64,000 bases of DNA from Adiantum capillus-veneris (Eukaryota; Streptophyta; Polypodiopsida; Polypodiales; Pteridaceae). The stretch lies in assembly GCA_014529385.2 (NCBI GenBank), contig CM043952.1, positions 56,582,619-56,646,618 of the forward strand, in the 5' to 3' direction. The notes under the pieces were generated by a model, which was not told where the DNA came from, searched no databases, and was given only the letters and a program-made list of their open reading frames with translations. Shown piece after piece: positions 47,618 through 59,089 of the stretch. The first letter of the stretch is position 1. The number at the start of each line of letters is the position of its first letter. Position numbers and translations under genes: made by a program.

Positions 47618-50600
47618 TGGGCTTTTAGCGCAGAGTGCACTTACAATCTTGTTGTCCATGATGCATGCTTGTCAGTTGCTGCAGATTCACATGTGTGGTA
47701 TTTCGACAATGGTGCTACAAAGCACATTACCTCACATCGTGAATTGTTTACCTCTCTCGAGTCTGTCCCTCATGGGAATTCAGTCACTTGTGCCAACAAC
47801 GCCTCTTATCCAGTTCAGGGAGTTGGAAAGATTATGCTCACTGCTGCTAATGGCAGTTCCTTCACACTTGTTGATGCACTTTATGTACCTGGGATCAAGA
47901 AGAATCTCTTGTCTGTATCCGCACTTGCTAGACTTGGACTTGTAGTCAAATTTGTGGATGACAGATGTACAGTTCATGATCTCAGTTTTGGTGATGAAAT
48001 TGGTGCATCTGGGCTTTTGTGCCGTGGGTTGTATAAGCTCACTTTGTATGACAAGTGTGGACAAAATTTTGCAAATGCTGTTGCAGATTCAAGGGCTATT
48101 TCAGATGCAAAACTTTGGCATGCACGTTTTGGTCATCTGAATTTTGCCAGTTTGCTGCGTTTGCAGAAATCTGATATGGTTGCTTCTTTGTCGCCTCTTG
48201 AAGTACCTGTCAAACATGTTTGTGAAGGCTGTATTTTGGGTAAGATGCAGCGTTCTAAATTTCCAAAGGATGGTTCAGTTCGGGCCACATGCAGGCTGCA
48301 GCTTGTGCATAGTGATGTTTGTGGGCCCATGCAAACTCCGTCTTTGGGCAATTACCTGTACTTTGTGACTTTCATTGATGATTACTCCAGGCATGCATGG
48401 GTATTTCCGCTTAAAGCAAAGTCCGAAGTTTTTATGTGTTTCAAACAATTTTCTGGCTATGACTGAAAATGTTTCGAAATGTACTATGGGCACCCTCCGT
48501 TCCGATCGAGGGGGGGAGTATATGTCTCGTGAATTTAATGCATTTCTGGCTAGTCGTGGGATAAAACACCAATGTACAGTGCCTTATACGCCTCAGCAAA
48601 ATGGTGTTGCTGAGAGGAAAAACAGGTCACTGACGGAAATGGCACGATGTATGGTCAAAAGTCAAGCTTTACCGCATTCTTTTTGGCTTGAGGCCATCAT
48701 GTGTGCCACTTATGTACTTAACAGGTGTCCTACGAAAGCTTTGTAGTCTATTACTCCATATGAAGTATGGCATGATAGAAAACCTTCTATTGAGCACATG
48801 CGTGTTTTTGGCTGTTTGGCATATGCTTTGGTGCCACAAGTGCAGCGCAGAAAATTGGATGATAAGGCTGTCAAATGTATTTTTGTTGATTATAGTGCTG
48901 AAAGCAAAGGTTACAGGTTGTATCATCCGCAAACAAAATGTATTCTGGTTTCTCGGGATGTAGTGTTTGTGGAAGATTCTGTTCAACCCTTGCTGTCATG
49001 TACTAGAGATAGTAATGTAAGCTCACAGGACATTTATGACACTTTGTTGCCTCTTTTCAGTGGTGGAAATAGGAATGTAAGTTCCAATGAGACAAATGTA
49101 CAGCCTATGGGGGTTTCTGAAAATGTTTTAGATCAGCCTATTATTGATGCAGATGTACATGATGTACTTGATGAGGAAAGGGCCGAAAATGAGCAGGCTA
49201 GAGGTATGCCAAAATGGTTGGTGCACACTTTGCGTGACAGTAAATTGGATGCACCTTTGTTTAGTTGTACTCGTTCAGGCTCTCGCCATGCATCTTATGC
49301 ATCAGATTGTTATGCTTTGGCTGTGTCTAGTTTACATGATGTTGAGGAGCCTCTGTCTTTTGATGAAGCACAGAATTCAGAAAATTGGATGGCTGCCATG
49401 CAATCAGAATATGATGCACTTATAGAAAATGACACATGGACTTTATGTGATTTGCCTCCTGGCAAAAAGGCCAGTGGTACGAAGTGGGTTTACAAGTTGA
49501 AACGCAAGCCGGATGGTGAGATTGATCGCCATAAGGCTCGACTTGTTGCAAAGGGTTATGCACAGCAAAAAGACATAGATTTTGAAGAAACTTTTGCTCC
49601 CACTTGTCGTATGACTACTGTGCGTTTTCTATGTGCATTGGCAGCTCATTTTGGTTGGTATGTACATCAATTAGACATTGTTACTGCTTTCTTGAATGGT
49701 GATATATTTGAGGAAGTTTATGTAATGCAGCCGTGCGGTTTTGTCATAAAAGGACAAGAGGACAAAGTGTGCAAATGTAACAAGGCTTTGTATGGGTTGA
49801 AGCAATCTCCTCGTGCTTGGTATGAGAAAGCTGACACTCATTTGGTCAAACAAGGCTTTCGTAACAGTCCAACAGAAAGCACATTGTATGTAAAGCGTGA
49901 GGGTGATGTATTTCTCATCGTGGTTCTTTATGTTGATGATTTGCTGATCACTGGACCAAATGAGAGACATATTGCTGAATTTAAGGCTGATTTTAATGCT
50001 ACTTTCAAGATGAAAGATTTGGGGCTGTTGCATCATAACTTGGGTATACAGTTTAAGCAGTGTGATGGTGGTATTGCCTTGTGTCAGAAAAGTTACATAC
50101 AGACATTGCTATGTAAGTTTGGACTTGAGGATTGCAAACCTATTGCCACTCCCATGGAAACAGGTTTGAAGTTGAGTCTACATGATGCTGGCGATCCTGC
50201 TGATGTTACTCTTTACCAAACTGCTGTTGGCTACCTCATTTATGTATGCAACACGAGGCGAGATATTCAGTTTGCAGTCTCACAGGTTAGCAGATTTATG
50301 CATAGCCCAGGGTCTAAGCATTGGCAGGCTGCCAAGAGGATTTTCCACTACCTTAGTGGCACTTTACATCTTGGCTTGTTTTATCCCAAGGGGGGATCAT
50401 TGCCGCCAGACTTACATGCTTTTTCGGACTCAGATTGGGCTGGTTGTTTTGACACGCGAGTGTCCACAAGTGGTTTTTGTTTCATGCTTGGCAGTTCATG
50501 TATATCATGGTTGAGCAAGAAGCAACCTACTGTGGCCACTTCGAGTTGTGAGGCTGAGTACAGGGCAGTCTTCATAGCTACGGTTGAGTGTGTATGGCTC

Positions 50601-50885
50601 AGACGCCTTATGGATGATTTGGGTGTTGGACAGGACACTGCCAACACTATCTACACTGATAGTCAGAGCGCATTGGCAGTTGCGAGGAACCCAGTTTTTC
50701 ATGCTCGCACAAAGCACATTGAGGTGCATTACCACTATGTCAGGGAGAGGCTCTCAGCAGGAGAGATCATCTTGGCTTATGTGCCAACACAGGACAACCT
50801 TGCAGATCTTTTCACAAAGGCATTGTCTCGTGAGAAGCTTGAAGCTTTCCGCAAAGCTTTGGGCTTACTCCCCTTTGTGGACTGA
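47618..50885 (+). pseudogene. Copia-2 pol (protease, integrase, RT, RNase H) with frameshift and stop
   Basis: In the gag frame after the TAA. The protease motif reads YFDNGATKHIT (47699), whereas Copia-1 and the family have DSGA. Integrase zinc module H-ARFGH...CEGCILGK (48120-48240), with SDVCGP, RSDRGGEY (48492) and NGVAERKNR catalytic residues. An extra T in AATTTTCTGG (about 48450; Copia-1 has AATTTCTGG) shifts the frame, and an in-frame TAG at 48744-48746 follows CPTKAL. From 48747 to 50885 the frame is open: RT with KARLVAKGYAQQ, ETFAPTCRMTTVRF, NKALYGLKQSPRAWYEK and YVDDLLITG (49930); RNase H with SDSDWAG, SSCEAEYRA, TDSQSA and LADLFTKAL. The polymerase half looks intact; protease and integrase are compromised. 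Confidence 0.9.
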
Positions 50886-50948
50886 TCCTGTCCTCAGGGC
50901 ATGGCACTTCCCTTTACTCATGTGCCAGCTCTTGTTCACCGCATCACT

Positions 50949-50960
50949 CCAGGGGGGATT
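50949..50960 (+). other. Polypurine tract of Copia-2
   Basis: CCAGGGGGGATT directly before the 3' LTR at 50961; Copia-1 has the same run in reverse at 1329-1340. Confidence 0.75.
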
Positions 50961-51187
50961 TGTTACCATATACATGTGGTAGTGATGTGTGTGAACACAC
51001 TAGGACCGCCGGGGCATTTTTTCCCTCTTTAGGAGGTTTTTTCCCCCATGCATTGTATATACGCCCATCACTCTAGGGCTATCCATCTTTCCATTGCACA
51101 CTAAGTAACACACTCTCTATTGTGTACCTTGAGCTTCCTTCGTCTTCTCCAAGTTGTGTGTGTTTCTCTGCAACCCTAATTCCAACA
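50961..51187 (+). repeat. 3' LTR of Copia-2
   Basis: TGTTACCATATACATG to ...AATTCCAACA, 227 bp, pairs with 46009-46235. Confidence 0.95.
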
Positions 51188-51192
51188 ACTTT

Positions 51193-54100
51193 TAGAGTAA
51201 AATTCAATGGGAATTGCAACGCCTGTGGGAGTTATGGTCATCAAGCTAAGGATTGCATAGTATTTAAGCGCACGATGGCCAATAGACCAACCTAGCATGG
51301 ACATACACACCTCGAGTGCCTGCATTGATGCCGGTCCCACCTCTTGAACAAACGTCACAACACATGGTCCCTAGGGCCCAAAATGTTGTTCAAACAACAC
51401 CCTTACCACCTCCAGTGCTAGGACCGCAACCACCACATCCGAGAATCACTTTTGTGAATCAAGTGGGTTGTGAGTCATCTATTGCTTGTTTGGAAGGCTG
51501 TGAAGAAGATATAGACCCTAATATTGCCTATGGGACTGATGCGCTTGAAGAAAGTCCACAATACTACATGGAGGACTATTGGGGACAAGTCAAAATTGTC
51601 TATCAAGTAGTTGCTCTTGCTCCAAGAGTCCAAAACATCAATTACACTAAGAGACCAACTCTTCAATGCTATGAGTGTAGAGGTCTACATCGTGTGGCCG
51701 AGTGTCCTATTAGGCTACAAAAGAACGCCACACTAATGCAAACCAATCAAGCGAGCACGTCTACAATGCCGATACTCATGTGTAATCTATTTGGCATAGA
51801 TCATTTGATTGCCCAATGTCTGAATAATCCAAATTCACCCAAGATCATGCCATTAAACTTGGTTGAGGTTACCGATGAGCCATCACAAAGTATACTTGTG
51901 GTACCAGTAAACGTACTCACACGATCGATGCTCCAAAAACAAAATTATATTCTTGAGCAAAGAGAAATGACACCAATTGCCCAATCTCAAAAAAATAAGA
52001 AAACACAAAGAAAGAGATCGCAAAAAACAACGAAGTCAGACCCCAGTTCAAAGACCAACATAGGGACTGGTGACGACCCTGTATATATGAACGATGCTGA
52101 AGAGGATTCTGATTCAGGTGAAACCATGGAGACCAAAATGACCACTAAGATAGAAACAAACATGGAAGATCTTCATGAGCCACAATGGCCAGGATACAAG
52201 AAGAAGATAGGAAGTTATCCAGACCCTACAGAGGAGATCGAGCGAGTCAAGCAATTAAGGAGTTTGGTAGAAGATACCCAAATGGATCTAGAACCAGCAC
52301 TTGGGCAGATCCAGATTACAGACACAACGTTCCCTACGTAGCAACAACTGCACCAAGTCCATAGACCCTTAGCCATACCTAGTGTCATCCAAGAAGAAAG
52401 TGACTTAAAGTCATGGGAAAGTGGGCGTACTCACTTCTTGATGGAAAGAATAAGGGACTACCTGACCCTATCAAAGAAATGGAGATCCCATCTTCCCCAC
52501 GTCAAGGGACTAAAGCCCAAAAGGTGTCGTTAAATATTGCCAAATTGATGGATTTCATGGCTTCATAAGTCAGAACACCATCATGTCCAAACTATATGGA
52601 GACCCTGAGCTATTCTTAGCTCTTTGAGCTTTCCTAAATGGAGAACTGAAGGTCGGGCTACCACAATTTGCACAGATGGATGGAGCTAGGGAGATGCCAA
52701 TAGAGGAGGAGGAATACTTTGAGGGCGAGGAATCCAATGCGACCATACCAATCACTACTAAGGGATTAACTATGAAGAGAATCCTTGATGGTGGTGCTAG
52801 GGTTAGCATTGTGACTAAAAATTGATTGGAAACTATGGAAAGACCTCACCTTAGGACCACAACCATAGTAGTAAAAATGGCCAATGGGTCTATTGTTAAA
52901 CCTATTGGGATGCTAGAAGATCTCAAGATCAAGGTCTTTGGACATAAAATACAAATTACCTTCATTGTTATGGATTTCTCCAAGAACACTATGGCATCTG
53001 AGATGATCTTAGGACGCTCTTTCATGAGGGAAGCAAAAATGGTGCATGACTGGTCTAAAAACCATGTTTACTTGCAGTTCCAAGATTCTGTTATTCGAGT
53101 AGATCTTGTAACTGGTCGAGCACATCCTCTAGGAAACAGGTTTATAATTGATCATAGATCTGACACCACAGTTCACTCGGCCCCATTGCAATATTGTTAC
53201 ATGTGTAAAGCGGACACAGATGTTGGGGAAGATTCTCCTTATATGGATGTTCTACCTGGGATGACTGAGTCTGACAATGTGGATTGGGTCCACTTAGCAG
53301 CAACCATAGACACTTGGGGAAACACGGGGACGACCTGGGTAACACCTGAGGGGGATGAAATTCCACCACTCATACCCTTAAATATGCTAGAATCTATGCA
53401 TATAGTTTCTGATGACCTACAAGATGAAGGTTTAACTGGAATTGGAACCAGTAGCGTCTCACAAGACTATAGCCCACACGATCTTGGGTCAGAATCATCA
53501 ATTGAAATTGACTCTGAGGACGAAGAATCTGAGTTAAATCTTAGTGCAAATGTGTGGACAAACCATTCAGGGCCCAGTGGTACCCTAGATGGCAATCTAA
53601 GGGAGCAGAAGACACAAGTAGCGATTCATCTAGTGACTCTTCACTAGAGATTGGCCGTAATCAAAAATTAGAAAAGAGGAGTAAGAGATATAAGAGGCGA
53701 CGATATCGAGCAAATGTGCGTGCTAGAATAAATGAAAAGAAAGCAGCCAAAGAACAGGCAGAGCTTAAAAAGATCCAAGCAAGAGTTGAGGCTCAAGAAA
53801 GACAACAACGTCTTAGACACCAACAAGAGGCTAATCTAGGAATCACGAAAGCGTTTTTTGAAGACACTGATGATGATTCATTGGAATCCGGGCCACCTCT
53901 ATGATATCCAATTGAACTAAATAGCCTCTATGTGAGAGTACTATATAATGCATTATTGGATACATGAGCTCAACATAATTTGTTATCTTATGGAGTGTGG
54001 TGTCAGTTGGGAAAGCCACCTCTATCTGAGAGTATAATCCAAGTCAAGGGTGTCAACAAGAAAAAAACTACAATTTTTGGAATCTGGCACACTTCTGTCA

Positions 54101-54780
54101 GTTATGACAATGGAGTTGTAGCTCAAGACTTTTTGGCCATGCCTGTTGGAACTATGGAGGGTAATATAAACCTAGGATGCACGTGGATGATAGCCACCAA
54201 ATGCACTATTGATTGGGGGACAGGGGGTGTCACAACACAAAAACCAACTTTTAGGCTTGCCACTCAAGCCATAGTCCCTGAGATATCGCCTCTTAAGGAA
54301 ATAAAACCCAAAACATTGCATGTCCAAGGGATTGAACCATATGTCCCCATAGCCCAACTCTCTAGAGCTTCAACTGATGTAGTTGAAATAAAGCTTGAGA
54401 CACACAAGACCCATCCCAATATAACAAAGAAAACATACAAGTGGGTCCCTAAAGCTTCTTTAGCGACCATAGCTAGTGCTAAAAGACAGGAGCCTAGTAA
54501 GAGATGTCCCACTCGCCCCACAAAATGTAAGGAAACGTTTCATTGGATTCCTAAAATACTATCGGAAGCTGTAAAATTTGAAGATTTCTTTTTTGCGAGT
54601 GATCACTTTGATCAACAAAAAAGTTTGTACACACTCAATTTTTTTGCAGACTTTCACTTCCAAAAACTTTGTGCCAAGTGTGGCCTTGTAAACCTAGATA
54701 ACACCATTTTAGATAAAATGGGAAAATCCCACAACTTTGGGACTGATTTCAATGCCTATGGAGTCCTATTTACAGTTTGA
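51193..54780 (+). pseudogene. Element E, second part: zinc knuckles, two retropepsin-like domains, basic C-terminal ORF
   Basis: Resumes with CNACGSYGHQAKDC (51216), CYECRGLHRVAEC (51668) and a degenerate CNLFGIDHLIAQC (51781), making four knuckles with the one before Copia-2. Protease 1: MKRILDGGARVSIV with D at 52787 (DGGA for DSGA/DTGA), a TGA at 52823, then VKMANGSIVKPIGML, MILGRSFMREAKMVHDW (53005). An acidic linker and an Arg/Lys-rich coiled stretch (53640-53830) follow. Protease 2: NALLDT-stop-AQHNLLSYG at 53947, where DTGA has become DT-TGA-A, then INLGCTWMIATKCTIDW (54157). The tail has TYKWVPK and TFHWIPK repeats and ends at 54780. No RT, RNase H or integrase follows and no 3' LTR was found. 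Confidence 0.75.
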
Positions 54781-54959
54781 TTTGGGAAATTTTTGTTTAA
54801 GTTGGGAATGTTAAAATGAAGTTTTGTTGCTAAGTCCTTATGTTACATTAGACAAAGAGATAGATTCTCAAGAAAATGGTGGTGTTGAGAAACACCATTT
54901 TTTCATTAAAAGTTTTTCGTCTCATAAAATCATACATAGGTAGGGAAAACAAAAAACAC

Positions 54960-55700
54960 ACACCTAGAAATGAATATGAAATGCAATTCATTTTCTCCTA
55001 TTAAGCTAGCTTGTGTCTTCTCCACAACATTGGAAGGGATCTTAATTGCTTTTGCAGGTCTTCCACCCCTTGGAGTCCATGACCACATAACTACATCAAC
55101 AAACTCCAAACGCTTTGGGTCAACAAGATTACAACACCAATTCTTATTCTAACAATCCCCATAATTTTCTTGGATTGTGGGATTTCTTTTTCAATGTTTT
55201 GGTGCCCAATATCAAACGAAAACTTTCTTGTAGTTGACTTTAGTTGAGACTTTCTCCAACTACACACAACACATTTAGAGAACTCGCTTGTTTTTTACAA
55301 GGTCACATTAGCAAACTATATTCCAAATCCTATTGAATGTAGCTCTAGACATTGGCTCAAGACATAGCTCGAGTATTTTATTGACCTCATGCAAAATATC
55401 TATTTGCTTATACATGTTTGGTATTGCAATCAAGGTTTCCCTGGTCTCGTCTTCCTACTCTTATGTGGCATTCTCTCCGAGTTTTTCTTACAAAAAAGCG
55501 CGTCAATGCCTTCCTGTTTATGTATGGTTTCTTCCTTTACTTATGACACCATCATTACCATGCATTGAACGTGAAACCCCATTTTCAAATTGATCACAAT
55601 AACGATAAATAAAAGTTTTTGGAATGCCATGAATTTTGTACCAAGCTCTATTGCAAACCTCATTGCCATTTTAAAAAAAAACACATAGTAATTCTTTGTA
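54960..55700 (-). pseudogene. Degenerate coding remnant of an unidentified family (minus)
   Basis: Minus-strand islands separated by stops: NGNEVCNRAWYKIHGIPKTF with YRYCDQFENGVSRSMHGN (55680-55570), MYKQIDILHEVNKILELCLE (about 55410), and VDPKRLEFVDVVMWSWTPRG with GRPAKAIKIPSNVVEKTQ (about 55130-55000). The pieces read like one old protein with HTH-like and W-PRGGRP motifs, perhaps transposon-encoded. I cannot name it. It is not the 3' end of element E, which is on the other strand. Confidence 0.4.
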
Positions 55701-55799
55701 GTCGTTTTGTTCTCATGCTAAGCAGTCAACATTGTATCATACACATAGTTGGTTCTATTTTGTAAACTTTGTCCTCAAATTTCATTGCACATAGCCATG

Positions 55800-58700
55800 A
55801 CCTTATATATGTTGGAAACCCTATGGCCCTAGGGTCATAGGATCTCTAATTGGAATAGAGAGAAACCTATGATCTTAGGGCTAGAGGGTGGCCTATGTAT
55901 CAAAGAGCATTTAAGCCATTCAAGGGCACCTACATAGGCAGCATGGCAACCCTAGGGCCATATGATCTCTAATTGGAATACATAGCAACCTATGGCCCTT
56001 GATATTCTACATTGGCCCCCTATGGCCCTAGAGCCATAGGATCTCTCATGGGAAACCTATGGACCTAGAATCAAAGGGTGGCCTAGGTGTCAATCTAAAA
56101 GCTCTCAAAGAGCATTCAGACCATTCAAGGGCAGTTGCATATGCACCATGCCAGCCCTAGGGCCATAGGATCTCTGATTGGAATAGAGGAAAATATATGG
56201 TCCTTGAGCTTATACATTGGCACCCTATGTCCCTAGAGTCATAAGATCTCTCATTTGGATAGAGAAAAACCTATGGCCCTAGGACTGTAGGGTGGCTTAG
56301 GTGTCAATATAAAAGCTCTCAAAGAGAATTTAAGCCATTCAAGGGCACCTACATATGCACCATGGTAGCCCTTTAATTGGAATAGAGGGCAATCTATAGC
56401 CCTTGAGCTTCTACATTGACACCCTATGGATCTCTCATTAGAATAGAGGAAAACCTATGGCCCTAGGATGTGAGGGTCACCTAGGTGTCGATGTAAAAAC
56501 TCTCAAAGAACATTTATACCATCTAAGGACACCTACATATGCACCATGGTAGCCCTATGGCCCTAGGGTCATATGAGCAACCTATGGCCCTTGAGCTTTT
56601 ACATTGGCACCCTACGTCCCTAGTGCCATAGGATCTCTCATTAGAATAGAGGGAAACCTATGGCCCTAGGACGTGAGGGTCATCTAGGTGTCAATGTAAA
56701 AGCTCTCAGAGAGCATTTAGGCTATTCAAGGACACCTACATATGCATCATGGAAGCCTTATGGCCCTAGGACCATAGGATCTCTAATTAGAATAGAGGGC
56801 AACCTATGGCCCTTGACCTTATACATTGGCACCCTATGGCCCTAGAGCCATAGGGTCTCTCATTAGAACAAAGGGCTACCTATATCCCTAGGGCCAGATA
56901 ATGGCCTATGTGTCAATGTAAAAGCTCTCAAAGAGAATTTAGGCCATTCAAGGGCACCTACATATGCACCATGACATCCCTAGGGCCATAGGATCTCTCA
57001 ATCCAATAAAGAGCAACCTATGGCCCTTGAGCTTATACATTGGCACCATATGGCCCTAAGGCCATGTAATCATAATAGTGGGCAACCTATGGTCCTTGAG
57101 CTTATACATTGGCACTATATGGCCCTATGGCCATGTAATCATAATAGTGGGCAACCTATGGCCCTAGGCCTAGAGGGTGGCCTATGTGTCAATGTAAAAG
57201 CTCTCAAAGACCAATCTCAAAGAGAAGTAATTCAAGGGCACCTACATGGGCACCATGGCAGCCTTATGGCCCTATGGCCATAGGATCTCTAATTGGAATA
57301 GAGAAAAACCAATGGTGCTTGAGCTTCTACATTGGCACCCTATGACCCTAGAGCCATAGGTTCTCTCATTAGAATAGAGAGCAACCTATGGCCCTAGGGT
57401 CAAAGGGTGACCTAGGTGTCAATGTAAAAGCTCTCAAAGAGCATTTAGGCTATTTAGGGCACCTACATATGCACCATGGAAACTTTATGGCCCTAGTGCC
57501 ATGGGATCTCTCATTGGAATAGGGGGCCACCTATGACCTCTGAGCTTATACATTGAAACCCTATGTCCCTAGAGCCATAGGATCTCCTATAGCCCTATGG
57601 CCCTAGGGCCATAAGATCTCTCATTGGAATAGAGGCCAACCTTTGGCTCTTGAGCTAATACATTGGAACCCTATGGCTCTAGGGCCATAGGATCTCACCA
57701 TGGAATAGAGGGAAACTTATGGCCCTAGGGCTAGAGGGTGGCCTAGGTCTCAATATGAAAGCTCTCAATAGGCATTTAGGCCATTCAAGGGCACCTACAT
57801 ATGCACATGGAAACTCTATGGCCCTAAGATCATATGATCTCTTATTGAAATAGAGGGAAATGTATGGCCTTTGAGCTTATACATTGGCACCCTATGGTAC
57901 TAAGGCCATATGATCTCTCATCAGAATAGAGGGAAACCTATGGCCCTAGGGCCATATGGTGGCCAAGAAGGGCAATGTAAAAGCTCTCAAAGAGAATTTA
58001 GGGCCATAGGATCTCTCATTGGATTTGAGGGAAACCTTTTGCCCTTATACATTGGCACCCTATGGCCCTGGGGCAATAGGATCTTTGATAAAAATAGAGG
58101 GAAACTTATGGCCCTAGGGTCAGAGGGTGGCCTAAGTGTCAATGTAAAATCTCCCAAAGAGCATTTAGGCCATTTAAGGGCACCTACATGGGCACCATAG
58201 CAACCCTAGGGCCATAGGATCTCTAATTGGAATAGAGGGCAACACATGGCCCTTGAGCTACTACATTGGAATCCTATGGCCCTAGGCCATATGATCTTTC
58301 ATTAGAATAGAAGGAAACCTAAAGCCCTATGGCCAGAGGGAGGGTGGTCTAGGTGTCAATGTAAAGGCTCTCAAAGAGCATTTAGGCCATTGAAGGGCAC
58401 CTACATATGAGCCATGGTAGCCCTAAGGCCATAGAATATGCCATTGCAATAGAGGGAAACCTATGGCCCTAGGGTCAAAGGGTGGTCTAGGTGTCAATGT
58501 AAAAGCTCTTGAAGAGCATTTAGGCTATTTAGGGCACCTACATATGCACCATGGCAGCTTCATGGCACTAGGGCCATAGGATCTCTCATTGAAACAGAGG
58601 GCAACCTATGACACTTGAGCTTACATCAAAATAGAGGGAAACCTATTTCCCTATGGCCACAGGATCTCTAATTGTAATAGAGGTCAAACCTATGGCTCTT

Positions 58701-59080
58701 GAGCTTATACATTGGAACCCTATGGCCTTAGGGCCATAGGATCTCACATCTAAATAGAAGGCAACCTATGGCCCTAGGGCTAAAGGGTGGCCAGTAAGGG
58801 CAATATAAAAGCTCACAAAGAGCGTTTAGGGTTTCACATTTGAATAGAGGGAAACCTATGGCCCTAGGGCCATATGGTGGCCAAGAAGGGCAATGTAAAA
58901 GCTCTTAGAGAGAATTTAGGGCCATAGGATCTCTCATTGGAATAGAGAGAAACATTTGGTCCTAGGGCCATATGGTGGCCAAGAAGGGAATTGTAAAAGC
59001 TCTCAAAGAGAATTTAGGGCCATAGGATCTCTCATTGGAATAGAGGGAAACCTTTGGCCCTTATACATTGGCTCCTATTG
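55800..59080. repeat. Degenerate tandem satellite with palindromic core
   Basis: About 3.3 kb of repeats. Landmark CAAGGGCACCTACATATGC recurs near 55921, 56128, 56340, 56525, 56727, 56949, 57233, 57460, 57787, 58177 and 58396, most often 185-230 bases apart. Each unit also has TAGGATCTCTNATTGGAATAG, GCTTATACATTGGCACCC, GTCAATGTAAAAGCTCTCAA and AGAGCATTTAGGCC. CCTATGGCCCTAG occurs two or three times per unit, direct and inverted. The 18-bp palindrome TATGGCCCTAGGGCCATA is perfect at 57596-57613, 57949-57966 and near 58858. Open frames here are repeat shadows. Confidence 0.93.
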
Positions 59081-59089
59081 CCCCTACAA

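Larger units (their letters stand above)
46009..51187 (+). mobile_element. Copia-2: structurally complete Ty1/copia retrotransposon
   Basis: LTRs 46009-46235 and 50961-51187 (227 bp each) begin TGTTACCA and end CCAACA, differing at about seven positions by eye (near 97 percent identical). A perfect 5-bp target duplication ACTTT lies at 46004-46008 and 51188-51192. A tRNA-iMet primer site, gag, protease, integrase, RT and RNase H follow in copia order, then a polypurine tract. It sits inside the zinc-knuckle array of element E. Coding lesions (two stops, one frameshift, a changed protease motif) mean it is probably not autonomous now. Confidence 0.95.

Noticed and set aside
55800-59080. CRISPR-like array
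   Set aside because: Units are long, diverged and without unique spacers of constant length; the context is eukaryotic. It is a satellite.
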